The notes: a model not told the origin generated them from the letters alone. DNA of 64,000 nucleotides from JACPLA01 sp964602055 (GCA_964602055.1 CAZRPU010000003.1:39505-103504), one strand, 5' to 3'. Shown: positions 52,565 to 63,166, numbered from the stretch's first letter. Numbers and translations: made by a program.

Positions 52565-55500
52565 TTACGACGCTGCCACTCGGGATTTTCGCTTCTTTTT
52601 CTTGGGCTCCTCGTCTGATCCTTCACCCTCTCCCGTGCTCTCTTCTGCCACCACCTCTTCCACAACTTCGTCCGGCTCTTTCGTGGTAACGAGGATGTCC
52701 CGAAACAGCTTTTGACCTGTCCCGGCCGGGATGAGACTTCCCATGATCACGTTCTCTTTGAGGCCCATAAAATGGTCGATCTTTGCCTCGATAGCGGCAT
52801 CGGTCAATACCTTCGTTGTTTCCTGGAAGGAAGCCGCTGAGAAGAAGCTCTCCGTCGAGAGTGAGGCCTGCGTGATACCGAGAAGAATAGGCTCAGAGAC
52901 CGCCGGAAGCGTGTCGCGTACTTCAGCCACCTTCTTCGATTTCTTCTTCAGGTCGGCATTGGTTTCCCGAGCCAGTTTTTTGGCGACGACCTGGCCGTTT
53001 TTGTACTTCGAATCACCTTTGCTGACCACCACCACTTTGCCGCGGAGTGAGTCGTTTTCGTCGTAGATTCTCCCTTTGTCCACGTTGTCCCCTTCAAGAT
53101 ACTTCGTGTCGCCGGGATCGGCGATTCGCTCTTTTTGCATCATCTGGCTGACAATGATCTCGATATGTTTGTCGTTGATCTTGACTCCCTGCATCCGGTA
53201 CACTTCCTGGATCTCGTTCACGAGATACTCCTGGACTGCCGTGGTGCCCTGGATGCGCAGAATATCGTGCGGATCAATCGCTCCCGCCGAAAGCCTTTCT
53301 CCGGCCCGCACAACATCGTTTTCCTGGACAAGAATATGCTTGCCGAGGGGAATCAGGTACGTTCGACGGTCTTTTCCATCATGGCTCTCCACAAACACTT
53401 CCCTCGAGCCACGTTTCGGCTGACCGATCTTGACCACGCCGTCGATTTCGGTCACAACGGCCGGATCGCTGGGATGCCGTGCTTCAAAAAGCTCCGTCAC
53501 CCGAGGCAAGCCGCCTGTGATGTCGCGCGTCTTTCCGATATCGCGTGCAATCTTCACCAGGACCGCTCCGGCCTTGACCTCTTCTTCATTGTCCACGATC
53601 AGGTGTGCCCTCGTGGGGATGGGGTAGTTGGCTACCTTTTGCCCCTTGGCGTTGACAATGGTCAGGGCGGGAATAAGATTGCGATCCTTACTGTCGATGA
53701 CCACCTTCTGAATATGCCCGGTCTGTTCGTCGGGTTCTTCGCGATAAGTCACGCTCTCCTTGAGATCCAGGTATTTCACAGTTCCGCCATGTTCCGAAAT
53801 GATGACGGCATTGTACGGATCCCATTCGTAGATCAGCTCTCCCCGCGTTGTTTGCTGACCATCGCGTACCATAAGGGTGGCGCCATACGGAACATCGTAC
53901 TTCGTGAGAACACGGTTGTCTTTGTCGAGGATGTTGATAATGCCGCTTCGTCCGGATACCACGGGATGTTTTTCCTCGTCGGATCCGTATTCGATGAACT
54001 TCACACCCTCATATTTCACCCGCCCGTCGAACTTTGACAGGATCTGCGACTGCGAAGCAATAAGACTCGCTGTTCCTCCCGTGTGGAATGTCCGGAGGGT
54101 CAACTGTGTGCCGGGTTCGCCGATGGATTGTGCCGCTATCACTCCGACAGCTGTGCCGGATTCGACAAGCTTTCCGGTGGTGAGGTCACGACCGTAGCAT
54201 TTCGCACAGACGCCGCGGCGCGCTTCACAGGTCAGCACAGAACGGATTTCGACTGTCTCGATGGATGTTTCTGAGATCTTCTGCGCCTTGTCTTCGTCAA
54301 TGGTTTCTCCCGCCTTGACGATCGTCTCGCCGCTGAGAGGATCCGTGACGTCATGGACGGACACCCTTCCCAGGATTCTCTCTGAGAGCGGTTCCTTGAC
54401 GTCCTCTCCCTCTTTCAGGGCTCCGGTGGGGACACCGAGAATGGTGCCGCAGTCATCATCGGAAATGATGGCATCCTGGGCAACATCGATCAGGCGGCGC
54501 GTCAGATATCCGGCGTCGGCCGTTTTCAACGCAGTATCGGCAAGCCCTTTTCGGGCACCGTGCGTGGAAATGAAGTATTCCAGAATCGACAGGCCTTCGC
54601 GGAAATTTGCCGTGATAGGATTTTCAATCAATTCGCCGGTTGCACCCGAGAGAGACTTCTGGGGCTTGGCCATCAGACCGCGCATTCCGGCCAGCTGCCG
54701 GACCTGCTCTTTGGATCCGCGGGCTCCGGAATCGACCATCATATAAAGAGAATTAAATCCCACCTTCGAATGCGAGAGCTCGTCGAACAACCGCTCCGCA
54801 ATCCGGTTGGTGGCCCGTGTCCAGATATCAATCACCTTATTGTATCTCTCGCCGTTGGTAATGAATCCGCGGTAGTACTGGTTCTCGACCGATTCGACGT
54901 CCTTCTGCGCTTTCGTGACGATCTCGTACTTCTCTTTCGGAATCGTTACATCCGTAATGGACACGGAAAGACCGCCGCGGGTGGCATACGTGAAGCCAAG
55001 CCCCTTGAGGTTGTCGAGGAAGGTTGCCGTTTCGACGCTCCCTGACCGACGAAACACCGTTGAGATGATTTGCACAAGCCTCTTCTTGTTCAGAAGCTCG
55101 TTGATAAACGGCGTGCCGGGAGGAATGATCTCATTGAAAATCACGCGACCAGTCGTCGTTTCAACCATCTGCCCGTCGACGCGCACCTTGATGCGCGAGT
55201 GGAGACCGATGCGTCCCTGGTCATATGCAATTCTCACTTCCGCTGTCGAAAAGAAGGACATTCCTTCGCCCACGTCCCCTGCTTTCGATTTTGTCAGGTA
55301 ATAGCAGCCCAGAACCTGATCCTGCGTAGGGGTTACGATCGGCGCTCCGTTGGCCGGTGACAGGATATTATGGCTCGACAGCATGAGGATTCTCGCCTCA
55401 AGCTGTGCTTCGTAGGAAAGCGGTACGTGGACCGCCATCTGATCACCGTCAAAGTCTGCATTGAAGGCAGTACAGACCATGGGGTGAATACGAATCGCTT

Positions 55501-56869
55501 TTCCCTCCACCAGAACCGGTTGAAATGCCTGAATGCCAAGTCGGTGCAGTGTCGGGGCGCGATTCAACATCACCGGGTGTCCGTCAATGATGTGATCAAG
55601 GATATCCCACACTTCAGGACCCTTTTTCTCCACCATCTTCCGTGCACTCTTGACCGTCTTGACAAGGCCCCGCTCGATGAGTTTGCGGATAATATGAGGC
55701 TTGAACAACTCCACCGCCATGTCTTTCGGAAGGCCACACTCATGGAGCTTCAGTTCCGGACCGACAACGATGACGGAACGGCCCGAATAGTCGACTCTCT
55801 TGCCGAGCAGATTCTGCCGGAACCGCCCTTGCTTTCCCTTGAGCATGTCGGAAAGGGATTTCAGCGCTCTATTATTGTCGCTGCGGACGGCATTCACGCG
55901 TCGAGAATTATCAAAGAGCGAGTCCACGGCCTCCTGCAGCATGCGTTTCTCGTTTCGCAGGATGACTTCGGGAGCCTTAATTTCAATAAGCCGCTTCAGC
56001 CTGTTATTACGAATAATCACGCGGCGATAGAGATCGTTCAGATCCGATGTTGCAAAACGTCCTCCCTCGAGAGGAACCAGCGGCCTCAATTCCGGGGGAA
56101 TGACGGGGATGACATCGAGCACCATCCATTCCGGTTTGTTCGGGGCGTTCTCTTCGCTTTTGCGGAAAGCCTCGATCACTCTGAGACGCTTCAGAGCTTC
56201 CGTTTTCTTCTGCACCGAAGTCACCACGCGAATATCTTCGCGCAGCGAAACAGCAAGCCCCTCCGTTTCCACGCGCCTCAACAGTTCCTTGACAGCCTCG
56301 CCGCCCATTTTGGCGATGAATTTCTTCGGATCGCTTTCCTCGAGATCACTGTTATTCTCGGGAAGCGATTGCAGGATTTCCAGATATTGATCTTCGGTAA
56401 TGAGATCCTGCTTTTGCAGTCCCGTTGTTCCGGGATTGATCACCACGTAGGATTCGTAGTAGATGATCTTTTCGAGTTCCTTGGTGGAAAGACCCAAAAC
56501 GTAACCGATTTTGCTCGGGAGAGAACGGAAATACCAGATATGCACAACGGGGACCGCCAGAGCGATATGCCCCATGCGCTCTCTGCGGACGCTCTTCTGC
56601 GTAACCTCAACTCCGCACCGGTCACAGGTGATGCCTTTGTACCTGATGCGTTTGTATTTCCCGCAGTGACATTCCCAGTCACGGACGGGGCCGAAGATCT
56701 TTTCACAGAAAAGACCGTCTTTCTCGGGCCGGAACGACCGGTAATTGATCGTTTCAGGTTTTGTCACTTCCCCGTGCGACCGGGAAAGAATCATGTCGGG
56801 CGACGCAAGACTGATCGTAATCTTCGAAAAAGCTCTCTTGGCGTTTGTATCGACAGATGAAAATGCCAT
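52565..56869 (-). CDS. rpoC: RNA polymerase beta' subunit
   Basis: A 1434-residue beta'. The N-terminal zinc ribbon (CHCGKYKRIRYKGITCDRC), the active-site NADFDGDQMAVH that holds the catalytic Mg, and the second zinc site (CEARRGVCAKCYG) are all seen. The C-terminus has an acidic then Lys/Arg-rich tail (about the last 30 residues). GGAGG precedes the ATG, 71 bases after rpoB. Confidence 0.98.
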   Translation of the reverse strand: MAFSSVDTNAKRAFSKITISLASPDMILSRSHGEVTKPETINYRSFRPEKDGLFCEKIFGPVRDWECHCGKYKRIRYKGITCDRCGVEVTQKSVRRERMGHIALAVPVVHIWYFRSLPSKIGYVLGLSTKELEKIIYYESYVVINPGTTGLQKQDLITEDQYLEILQSLPENNSDLEESDPKKFIAKMGGEAVKELLRRVETEGLAVSLREDIRVVTSVQKKTEALKRLRVIEAFRKSEENAPNKPEWMVLDVIPVIPPELRPLVPLEGGRFATSDLNDLYRRVIIRNNRLKRLIEIKAPEVILRNEKRMLQEAVDSLFDNSRRVNAVRSDNNRALKSLSDMLKGKQGRFRQNLLGKRVDYSGRSVIVVGPELKLHECGLPKDMAVELFKPHIIRKLIERGLVKTVKSARKMVEKKGPEVWDILDHIIDGHPVMLNRAPTLHRLGIQAFQPVLVEGKAIRIHPMVCTAFNADFDGDQMAVHVPLSYEAQLEARILMLSSHNILSPANGAPIVTPTQDQVLGCYYLTKSKAGDVGEGMSFFSTAEVRIAYDQGRIGLHSRIKVRVDGQMVETTTGRVIFNEIIPPGTPFINELLNKKRLVQIISTVFRRSGSVETATFLDNLKGLGFTYATRGGLSVSITDVTIPKEKYEIVTKAQKDVESVENQYYRGFITNGERYNKVIDIWTRATNRIAERLFDELSHSKVGFNSLYMMVDSGARGSKEQVRQLAGMRGLMAKPQKSLSGATGELIENPITANFREGLSILEYFISTHGARKGLADTALKTADAGYLTRRLIDVAQDAIISDDDCGTILGVPTGALKEGEDVKEPLSERILGRVSVHDVTDPLSGETIVKAGETIDEDKAQKISETSIETVEIRSVLTCEARRGVCAKCYGRDLTTGKLVESGTAVGVIAAQSIGEPGTQLTLRTFHTGGTASLIASQSQILSKFDGRVKYEGVKFIEYGSDEEKHPVVSGRSGIINILDKDNRVLTKYDVPYGATLMVRDGQQTTRGELIYEWDPYNAVIISEHGGTVKYLDLKESVTYREEPDEQTGHIQKVVIDSKDRNLIPALTIVNAKGQKVANYPIPTRAHLIVDNEEEVKAGAVLVKIARDIGKTRDITGGLPRVTELFEARHPSDPAVVTEIDGVVKIGQPKRGSREVFVESHDGKDRRTYLIPLGKHILVQENDVVRAGERLSAGAIDPHDILRIQGTTAVQEYLVNEIQEVYRMQGVKINDKHIEIIVSQMMQKERIADPGDTKYLEGDNVDKGRIYDENDSLRGKVVVVSKGDSKYKNGQVVAKKLARETNADLKKKSKKVAEVRDTLPAVSEPILLGITQASLSTESFFSAASFQETTKVLTDAAIEAKIDHFMGLKENVIMGSLIPAGTGQKLFRDILVTTKEPDEVVEEVVAEESTGEGEGSDEEPKKKKRKSRVAAS

Positions 56870-56940
56870 TGGATAACCTCCAATTTACACTATTGAACCC
56901 TGGTTGAGGGCAGATCGTTGAGGAAAGCCCGCGGTGGCGT

Positions 56941-59900
56941 TCACTCAATCTTCACTTCAAGTCCAAGGCCTTGCAACTCGCGCACGAGCACATTGAACGA
57001 TTCCGGAACGTTCGGCTCCGGAAGATTCTCGCCTTTGACGATTGCCTCATAGACTTTTGCGCGACCCACAACGTCGTCTGACTTCACGGTGAGGATCTCC
57101 TGAAGAACATGCGCTGCACCGTACCCTTCCAAAGCCCACACTTCCATTTCACCGAAGCGCTGGCCGCCGAACTGGGCTTTTCCGCCAAGCGGCTGCTGCG
57201 TAATCAATGAATAAGGACCGATGGAACGTGCATGGATCTTGTCATCGACGAGATGCGACAATTTCAGCATGTAGAGCTGACCGACCGTCACTTCCTGGTC
57301 GAACGGCTCGCCCGTTCGCCCATCGAAGAGCACGGTCTTTGAGTTGACGTTCAGCCCTGCTCTTTCGAGTTGTTTCTGCACTTCTTCCCAGGACGCGCCG
57401 TCAAAAATCGGCGTCTCATATTCTTCGCCAAGCTTCGACCCGGCCCATCCCAATGCTACCTCAAACAGCTGTCCGAGGTTCATACGGGAAGGAACGCCGA
57501 GCGGGTTGAGGACGATATCGACAGGTGTACCGTCGGGGAGAAACGGCATGTCTTCTGCAGGGACGATCGTCGAAACGACACCCTTGTTGCCGTGACGGCC
57601 GGCCATTTTATCGCCGACGGCGAGTTTTCTTTTCTTGGCAACATAGACTTTTGCAAGCTGAACAATTCCCGGTGCGAGCTCGTCACCCAGCTGGATCTTG
57701 TTTCTTTCGTGGCGGTATAACTCTTCCACTTCGGTGATCTTCTGCTTGTAATTCTCGAAGATCTTCGTGACAATGGAGTTCTTCCTCTTATCGTCGATCC
57801 AGGGCTGGTTGTATTCAAGGGTATCGACGGTTTCCAGAGTCTGAAACGTATCCTCCTTCAACGATGTGCCGCTGCGGATAATCACGTTGCCGTCTGTGTC
57901 GCGGATTCCTTCGGATTTCTCGCCTGCAAGCAGAGCATCGAGCTTTTTCCCGAGCTTTTCCTGAAGATCTTTCAGGTCTTTGCGCCGCGAGCGGTCCAGC
58001 GACTCGAGCTTCCTCTTATCTTCCTTCTTGCTCTCCGTGTCCTTCTTCTTACGGCTGAACAATTTGGTCGAAATGACAATGCCCTTCATCCCCGGAGGCG
58101 CTTTGAGGGATGCATCCTTCACGTCGCCCGCTTTGTCGCCGAAAATTGCCTTGAGCAGCTTCTCCTCGGGGGTCGGATCTGTTTCGCCCTTCGGCGTGAT
58201 CTTTCCGATGAGAATGTCTCCCTCGTTCACTTCCGCGCCGACGCGGACGATTCCGTTTTCATCCAGGTCTTTTGTTGCTTCCTCGCTCACGTTCGGTATT
58301 TCTCTCGTGAGCTCTTCCTCTCCTCTCTTGGTATCCCTCACCTGGAGTTCAAACTCTTCGATGTGAATCGACGTAAACACATCCTCGGCCACGCACTTCT
58401 CGCTGATGATGATGGCATCTTCGAAATTATATCCTCGCCACGGCATGAAAGCGACCATGACATTGCGGCCGAGGGCGAGCTGTCCCCGGTCTGTTGCGCA
58501 TCCATCCGCAAGAACATCCCCTCGTTTGAACCGCTGGCCGGACTCGACAAGGGGCTTCTGATTGATGCAGGTATCCTGATTCGTTCGAAGGAACTTTGTC
58601 AGTTTGTATTCAACCCTTCTCTTGTCATCAAAACTGACGAGCGCTTCGGCGCTGTTCTCATCGATGTCGTATTGAACGATGATGCTGTCGGCACTCACGA
58701 GTTCGACCGTGCCGTTCCGTTCGGCCACGATCAGGGTTCGCGAATCCCGGGCAATCTTTTCTTCAAGGCCTGTGCCGACGATCGGCGCCTGGGGCTTGAG
58801 GAGAGGGACTGCCTGACGCTGCATGTTCGATCCCATCAATGCACGGTTTGCATCGTCATGTTCGAGAAAGGGAATAAGGGCCGCCGCAGCACTGACGATC
58901 TGGTTTGGGGCAACGTCCATGTATTCCAGCTTGTCGGGCTCGACCACGGGGTAATCACTCTGATAGCGGGCCTTGACACGGTCTTCCTGAAATTTACCCT
59001 TGTCATCGATCGGCGCATTTGCCTGGGCGATGGTGACTTCATCTTCCCGCTCTGCCGTCAGAAACTCGACTTCCTCGACGACCTTTCCATTCTTGACTTT
59101 TCGGTACGGCGTTTCGATGAACCCGTAGTCGTTGATTTTCGCATGGATACAGAGCGATGAAATCAATCCGATGTTCGGACCTTCGGGCGTTTCGATGGGG
59201 CACAGGCGTCCGTAGTGTGTGTAGTGAACGTCGCGCACCTCGAACCCTGCCCGTTCCCGCGTCAACCCGCCGGGACCGAGGGCTGAAACACGTCGTTTGT
59301 GCGTCATTTCCGCCAGGGGATTGGTCTGATCCATGAATTGCGAGAGCTGGTTCGTGCCAAAGAACGCGTTGATCACGCTGGTAATTGTCCGCGCATTCAC
59401 CAGATCCTGCGGCGTGGGAGATTCGTTGTCACGAAGGTTCATTCTCTCACGGATGGTCCGCGTCATCCTCGACAGACCGATATTGAACTGCTGGCCCAGC
59501 TGCTCACCCACCGTGCGGACGCGGCGGTTGCCAAGATGATCAATGTCATCCACGTTCCGTTTTCCCTGCTGGAGGTCGATCAGGTACTTCACAATGGCGA
59601 TAATGTCGTCCTTGGTGAGGGTCGTAATAGTTTCTGCGATATTGAGATTGAGCTTCGCGTTCAGACGATGGCGACCGACATCTCCCAGATCGTATCGTTT
59701 GGGATTAAAGAACAATCGGTCGATAAGGTTTTTCGCTGTTTCGAGATCCGGAGCATCACCCGAGCGAAGCTGACGATAGATTGCCTCGAGGGCATCTTCC
59801 TCTGACCTCGCGGAATCGCGCAGGATGGTATTTGCTATGACCGAAACCTCGCTTGCCTCGCTCTTCAGGAGCCGTATTTTCTTGATGTCGGCTTTCTTGA

Positions 59901-60714
59901 TCTGCTTGATGTTGTCTTCCGAGAGTTTTGCATCCTTGTTGATGAAAATCTCGCCGGTCTTCTTGTCGAATACGTCGCTGCAGATGGTACGCCCGACGAA
60001 GTCTTTGAGGTTGACCTTGTTGACATCCACTTCCTCCACGAGTTCAAACAACTGGAGAATGGCGTCATCGGATGAGTACCCCAGGGCGCGCAAGAGGGTG
60101 GTGACCGGGAACTTCTTCTTCAGGTCAATGTAGGCGTACATCACATTATTGATGTCCGTCGAGAACTCTACCCAGGATCCGCGGAACGGAATAATACGGG
60201 CAGAGTACATCATTGTGCCGTTCGGATGGACCGATTCAGAGAAGAACACTCCGGGAGACCGATGAAGCTGACTGACAACGACACGCTCGGCACCATTGAT
60301 GATAAAAGTGCCGCGATAGGTCATGGCCGGAAGGTTGCCGAGGTAGACTTCCTGTTCCACTGTATCGGTAAACTCGTTGCTTCCCTCTTTTTTCGAGGAG
60401 AGACGAAGCTTGGCTTTGAGAGGAACCGCGTATGTAAGGCCGCGTTCCTGGCATTCGACCACCGAGTATTTCGGCTTTTCCACAAAATATTCAACAAATT
60501 CGAGGAGGAAATTTTCCCGGGCATCCATGATGGGAAAATTCATTTCGAAGACCTGCTGCAGACCGAGTTTCTTCCTGCGATGAGGCGGAGTTTCTGCCTG
60601 AAGGAACCTGTTGAAAGAATCGATCTGGACGTTCAGCAGATCCGGAATTTCGATGACGGAGGGAATGCGGCCGAAGGAAATATGGCCGTTGTTCCCGTTG
60701 GATTGGTTCTTCAA
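56941..60714 (-). CDS. rpoB: RNA polymerase beta subunit
   Basis: A 1257-residue beta subunit. The rifampicin region (QLSQFMDQTNPLAEMTHKRR) is wild type, GDKMAGRHGNKGV and SLITQQPLGGKAQFGGQR are present. The start is taken as TTG at 60714, 8 bases after AAAGGAG; a GTG three codons upstream overlaps that site. A 265-base leader with hairpins separates it from rplL. Confidence 0.97.
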   Translation of the reverse strand: MKNQSNGNNGHISFGRIPSVIEIPDLLNVQIDSFNRFLQAETPPHRRKKLGLQQVFEMNFPIMDARENFLLEFVEYFVEKPKYSVVECQERGLTYAVPLKAKLRLSSKKEGSNEFTDTVEQEVYLGNLPAMTYRGTFIINGAERVVVSQLHRSPGVFFSESVHPNGTMMYSARIIPFRGSWVEFSTDINNVMYAYIDLKKKFPVTTLLRALGYSSDDAILQLFELVEEVDVNKVNLKDFVGRTICSDVFDKKTGEIFINKDAKLSEDNIKQIKKADIKKIRLLKSEASEVSVIANTILRDSARSEEDALEAIYRQLRSGDAPDLETAKNLIDRLFFNPKRYDLGDVGRHRLNAKLNLNIAETITTLTKDDIIAIVKYLIDLQQGKRNVDDIDHLGNRRVRTVGEQLGQQFNIGLSRMTRTIRERMNLRDNESPTPQDLVNARTITSVINAFFGTNQLSQFMDQTNPLAEMTHKRRVSALGPGGLTRERAGFEVRDVHYTHYGRLCPIETPEGPNIGLISSLCIHAKINDYGFIETPYRKVKNGKVVEEVEFLTAEREDEVTIAQANAPIDDKGKFQEDRVKARYQSDYPVVEPDKLEYMDVAPNQIVSAAAALIPFLEHDDANRALMGSNMQRQAVPLLKPQAPIVGTGLEEKIARDSRTLIVAERNGTVELVSADSIIVQYDIDENSAEALVSFDDKRRVEYKLTKFLRTNQDTCINQKPLVESGQRFKRGDVLADGCATDRGQLALGRNVMVAFMPWRGYNFEDAIIISEKCVAEDVFTSIHIEEFELQVRDTKRGEEELTREIPNVSEEATKDLDENGIVRVGAEVNEGDILIGKITPKGETDPTPEEKLLKAIFGDKAGDVKDASLKAPPGMKGIVISTKLFSRKKKDTESKKEDKRKLESLDRSRRKDLKDLQEKLGKKLDALLAGEKSEGIRDTDGNVIIRSGTSLKEDTFQTLETVDTLEYNQPWIDDKRKNSIVTKIFENYKQKITEVEELYRHERNKIQLGDELAPGIVQLAKVYVAKKRKLAVGDKMAGRHGNKGVVSTIVPAEDMPFLPDGTPVDIVLNPLGVPSRMNLGQLFEVALGWAGSKLGEEYETPIFDGASWEEVQKQLERAGLNVNSKTVLFDGRTGEPFDQEVTVGQLYMLKLSHLVDDKIHARSIGPYSLITQQPLGGKAQFGGQRFGEMEVWALEGYGAAHVLQEILTVKSDDVVGRAKVYEAIVKGENLPEPNVPESFNVLVRELQGLGLEVKIE

Positions 60715-60880
60715 TTCAACCACTCCTTTTGAGTTATTGAGTCAACAAGCGTATCACTGTTGTACAGCAGGCGGGTCGATGATCGAGAAGGCGGCAAGCT
60801 TTTCCCATTGTGTCCCAATGCGGGCCCTTGGAGAATGACCCGCTGAATATGGCTCAAGCCGATGATTCTCGCGCCCGTTT

Positions 60881-60944
60881 CCGGGGTGGAACCACCGGCT
60901 TTCTGCACTCTTCTGTACGAAGACCTCTCGGTGTTGAACACCGA
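60881..60944 (-). promoter_or_regulatory. Structured rplL-rpoB intergenic leader with two hairpins
   Basis: The 265-base gap holds two clear inverted repeats: a perfect 7-bp stem TCGGTGT/ACACCGA at 60928-60944 and GGTGG/CCACC (with outer CC/GG) at 60881-60898. In E. coli this gap holds an attenuator and an RNase III site. Neither stem is followed by a T-tract, so processing or partial attenuation are the likely options. No convincing promoter was found in the rest of the gap. Confidence 0.4.
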
Positions 60945-60979
60945 TGATCTGGGAAAGAGTTCCGGTCCCGACCGTGACC

Positions 60980-61360
60980 TTACTTCAAATCGACCGTTGC
61001 TCCGGCCTCTTCGAGTTCCTTCTTCAGCTTTTCGGCGTCAGCTTTTGAAAGGCCCTCTTTGACCACTTTCGGTGCTCCGTCGACCAGATCCTTCGCTTCC
61101 TTCAAACCGAGACCCGTTGCTGCGCGGACAACCTTGATGACATTGATTTTCTGCGCACCGCTGGTCTTCAATTCGACATTCCATTCGGTCTTCTCTTCAG
61201 CAGCGGCTGCTCCGCCGCCTGCCGCAGGCATGGCACCCGCCATCATGACGGGAGCGGCCGCGGTGACGCCGAATTTCTCTTCCAGCGCTTTCTTCAGTTC
61301 GGAAGCTTCCAGAAGGGTAAGCTTTTCGATTTTTTCGACAATCTCGTTTACTGCGGACAT
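60980..61360 (-). CDS. rplL: 50S ribosomal protein L7/L12
   Basis: A 126-residue stalk protein: N-terminal dimer domain, Ala/Gly/Met-rich hinge (about 35-57) and C-terminal factor-binding domain (INVIKVVRAATGLGLKEAKD). It recruits EF-Tu and EF-G. Confidence 0.98.
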   Translation of the reverse strand: MSAVNEIVEKIEKLTLLEASELKKALEEKFGVTAAAPVMMAGAMPAAGGGAAAAEEKTEWNVELKTSGAQKINVIKVVRAATGLGLKEAKDLVDGAPKVVKEGLSKADAEKLKKELEEAGATVDLK

Positions 61361-61398
61361 GGGATTCTCCTTAAGAATAAATGTTCAACTCGTGAAGG

Positions 61399-61926
61399 CT
61401 ATGCTGCCTGCGCCTTTTTCTTCTCGATGGCGTCAATGACGCCCACGAGATCGCGCGCAACTGCATTGACTGCCCCGACAATGCCGGAAATCGGTGATTG
61501 CAGACTGCCAAGGATGCTGGCAATCAGTTCCTTCCGCGAGGGAAGTTTCGAAAGCTCGTCGAGTTTCGCCCCGTCGAAAATCTGCTTTTCGAGGACTGCG
61601 ACCTTCAACGTCATCTTTCCGGTCTTGTCGGAAAATTTCTTAATGATCTTCGCCGGGGTAATGGCGTCGTCATAGCTGAACGCTATGCCGGTTGGACCCA
61701 CCAGTTTGTCATAGACGCGGTCATACCCGGCAACCCGTTCGAGGGCTTTGCGCGCAAGCGTGTTCTTCACGACGGTGTATTCGATTCCAGACTTCCGGAA
61801 TTCGCGCCGCAGTTCAGTTTCTTCTGCGACGGTGATTCCCGTGAAGTCGGCGAAGTACAACGCTGAAGCCCGCGCAATCTTCTCGGCCACTTCGGCGATA
61901 ATCGCTTCTTTTTCCGACTTGTTCAT
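61399..61926 (-). CDS. rplJ: 50S ribosomal protein L10
   Basis: A 175-residue stalk base protein (YFADFTGITVAEETELRREF; VVKNTLARKAL), anchoring L7/L12 to 23S rRNA. In other bacteria L10 with L7/L12 represses translation of its own mRNA leader; here a 100-base leader precedes the gene. Confidence 0.97.
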   Translation of the reverse strand: MNKSEKEAIIAEVAEKIARASALYFADFTGITVAEETELRREFRKSGIEYTVVKNTLARKALERVAGYDRVYDKLVGPTGIAFSYDDAITPAKIIKKFSDKTGKMTLKVAVLEKQIFDGAKLDELSKLPSRKELIASILGSLQSPISGIVGAVNAVARDLVGVIDAIEKKKAQAA

Positions 61927-62026
61927 ACTTCACCTTTCCATCATTTTCTTTGACCGATGAGAAGCCCGCTCTCCAGCGGCATCAGCCAAAGACTCTCGTT
62001 GTGAGTGCGTAACATTCCTGATGTGC

Positions 62027-62722
62027 TTAGTGCGCAGCGAGCTCGCTGCGATCAATTTCCACTCCCGGACCCATGGTCGACGACAGGAAAATGCTCTTGA
62101 CGTACTGCCCTTTTGCAGTCGCGGGTTTCAAACGGATCACCGTGTTTAAGAAAGACTGAACATTCTCAACAAGCTTTTCCGGTTCAAAAGAAGCCTTTCC
62201 GATCGTGGCGTGCAGTATTCCCGCCTTGTCCACGCGAAATTCAATCTTCCCCGCCTTGACCTCTTTCACGGCTTTTTCAATTTCCATGGTCACCGTGCCG
62301 CTTTTCGGATTCGGCATGAGTCCCCGGGGGCCGAGAATCTTTCCCAGCTTTCCGAGCTCTCCCATCGAGTCCGGAGTAGCAATGATGACGTCCGCCTCAG
62401 TCCATCCGGCCTTGATCTTTTCGATGTAATCATTGAACCCAACGTGGTCAGCGCCCGCCTTTCGCGCTTCTTCATCTTTCGGCGGCTTCGCAATAACGAG
62501 CACGCGCACTTCCTTGCCGATCCCATGCGGCAGGGCGACCGTACCGCGCACTGCCTGATCTGCTTTCTTTGGATCTACGCCGAGGAAGACTGCAATGTCG
62601 ACCGACTCGGAAAACTTGGCCGTTGCTGTTTCTTTCACCCGTTGGACGGCTTCCGAGATCGAGTACGGCTTCTTTTCGATTTTTTTCTCGACGGCCTTGA
62701 AGCGTTTGCTGTGCTTTTTCAT
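62027..62722 (-). CDS. rplA: 50S ribosomal protein L1
   Basis: A 231-residue L1 (GVDPKKADQAVRGTVALPHG; GPRGLMPNPKSGTVT), of the mobile stalk near the E site. In many bacteria it represses the rplKA mRNA. Begins 18 bases after rplK. Confidence 0.98.
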   Translation of the reverse strand: MKKHSKRFKAVEKKIEKKPYSISEAVQRVKETATAKFSESVDIAVFLGVDPKKADQAVRGTVALPHGIGKEVRVLVIAKPPKDEEARKAGADHVGFNDYIEKIKAGWTEADVIIATPDSMGELGKLGKILGPRGLMPNPKSGTVTMEIEKAVKEVKAGKIEFRVDKAGILHATIGKASFEPEKLVENVQSFLNTVIRLKPATAKGQYVKSIFLSSTMGPGVEIDRSELAAH

Positions 62723-62740
62723 GGCAACTCGTTTCCCTGA

Positions 62741-63166
62741 TTATTCTTCCACCGTGATGCCCATGCTTCGGGCTGTTCCCGCGACCATGCGCATGGCTGA
62801 TTCCACATCGGACGCGTTCAGGTCGGGCATTTTCGTTTCCGCGATCTCGCGCACCTGCTTGCGAGTAACTTTGCCCACTTTCGTCCTGTTCGGTTCACCC
62901 GACCCTTTTTCGATCTTCAACGCTCTGAGAAGAAGCGTGGCTGCCGGAGGGGTTTTCGTGATGAAGGTGAACGATTTGTCATTGAACACACTGATGATAA
63001 CAGGGATAATGAGTCCCTGCTGCTCCTTGGTCCGTGCATTGAACTGTTTGCAGAATTCCATGATGTTGACCCCTTTTTGACCAAGCGCGGGGCCGACGGG
63101 CGGCGCAGGATTTGCCTGACCGGCGGGAATCTGCAGTTTGATAAAGCCGACAATTTTCTTTGCCAT
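62741..63166 (-). CDS. rplK: 50S ribosomal protein L11
   Basis: A 141-residue L11 (IKLQIPAGQANPAPPVGPAL; C-terminal MVAGTARSMGITVE), part of the GTPase centre and of the RelA-dependent stringent response. Confidence 0.98.
   Translation of the reverse strand: MAKKIVGFIKLQIPAGQANPAPPVGPALGQKGVNIMEFCKQFNARTKEQQGLIIPVIISVFNDKSFTFITKTPPAATLLLRALKIEKGSGEPNRTKVGKVTRKQVREIAETKMPDLNASDVESAMRMVAGTARSMGITVEE

Noticed and set aside
55370..56860. 496-codon plus-strand frame opposite rpoC
   Set aside because: It lies fully inside rpoC and has no family features; long antisense frames are common in conserved GC-rich genes.
61927..62026. L10 leader of the known Rfam type upstream of rplJ
   Set aside because: The gap is the right size and has a small GAGAGC-type hairpin, but I could not match the conserved L10-leader elements.
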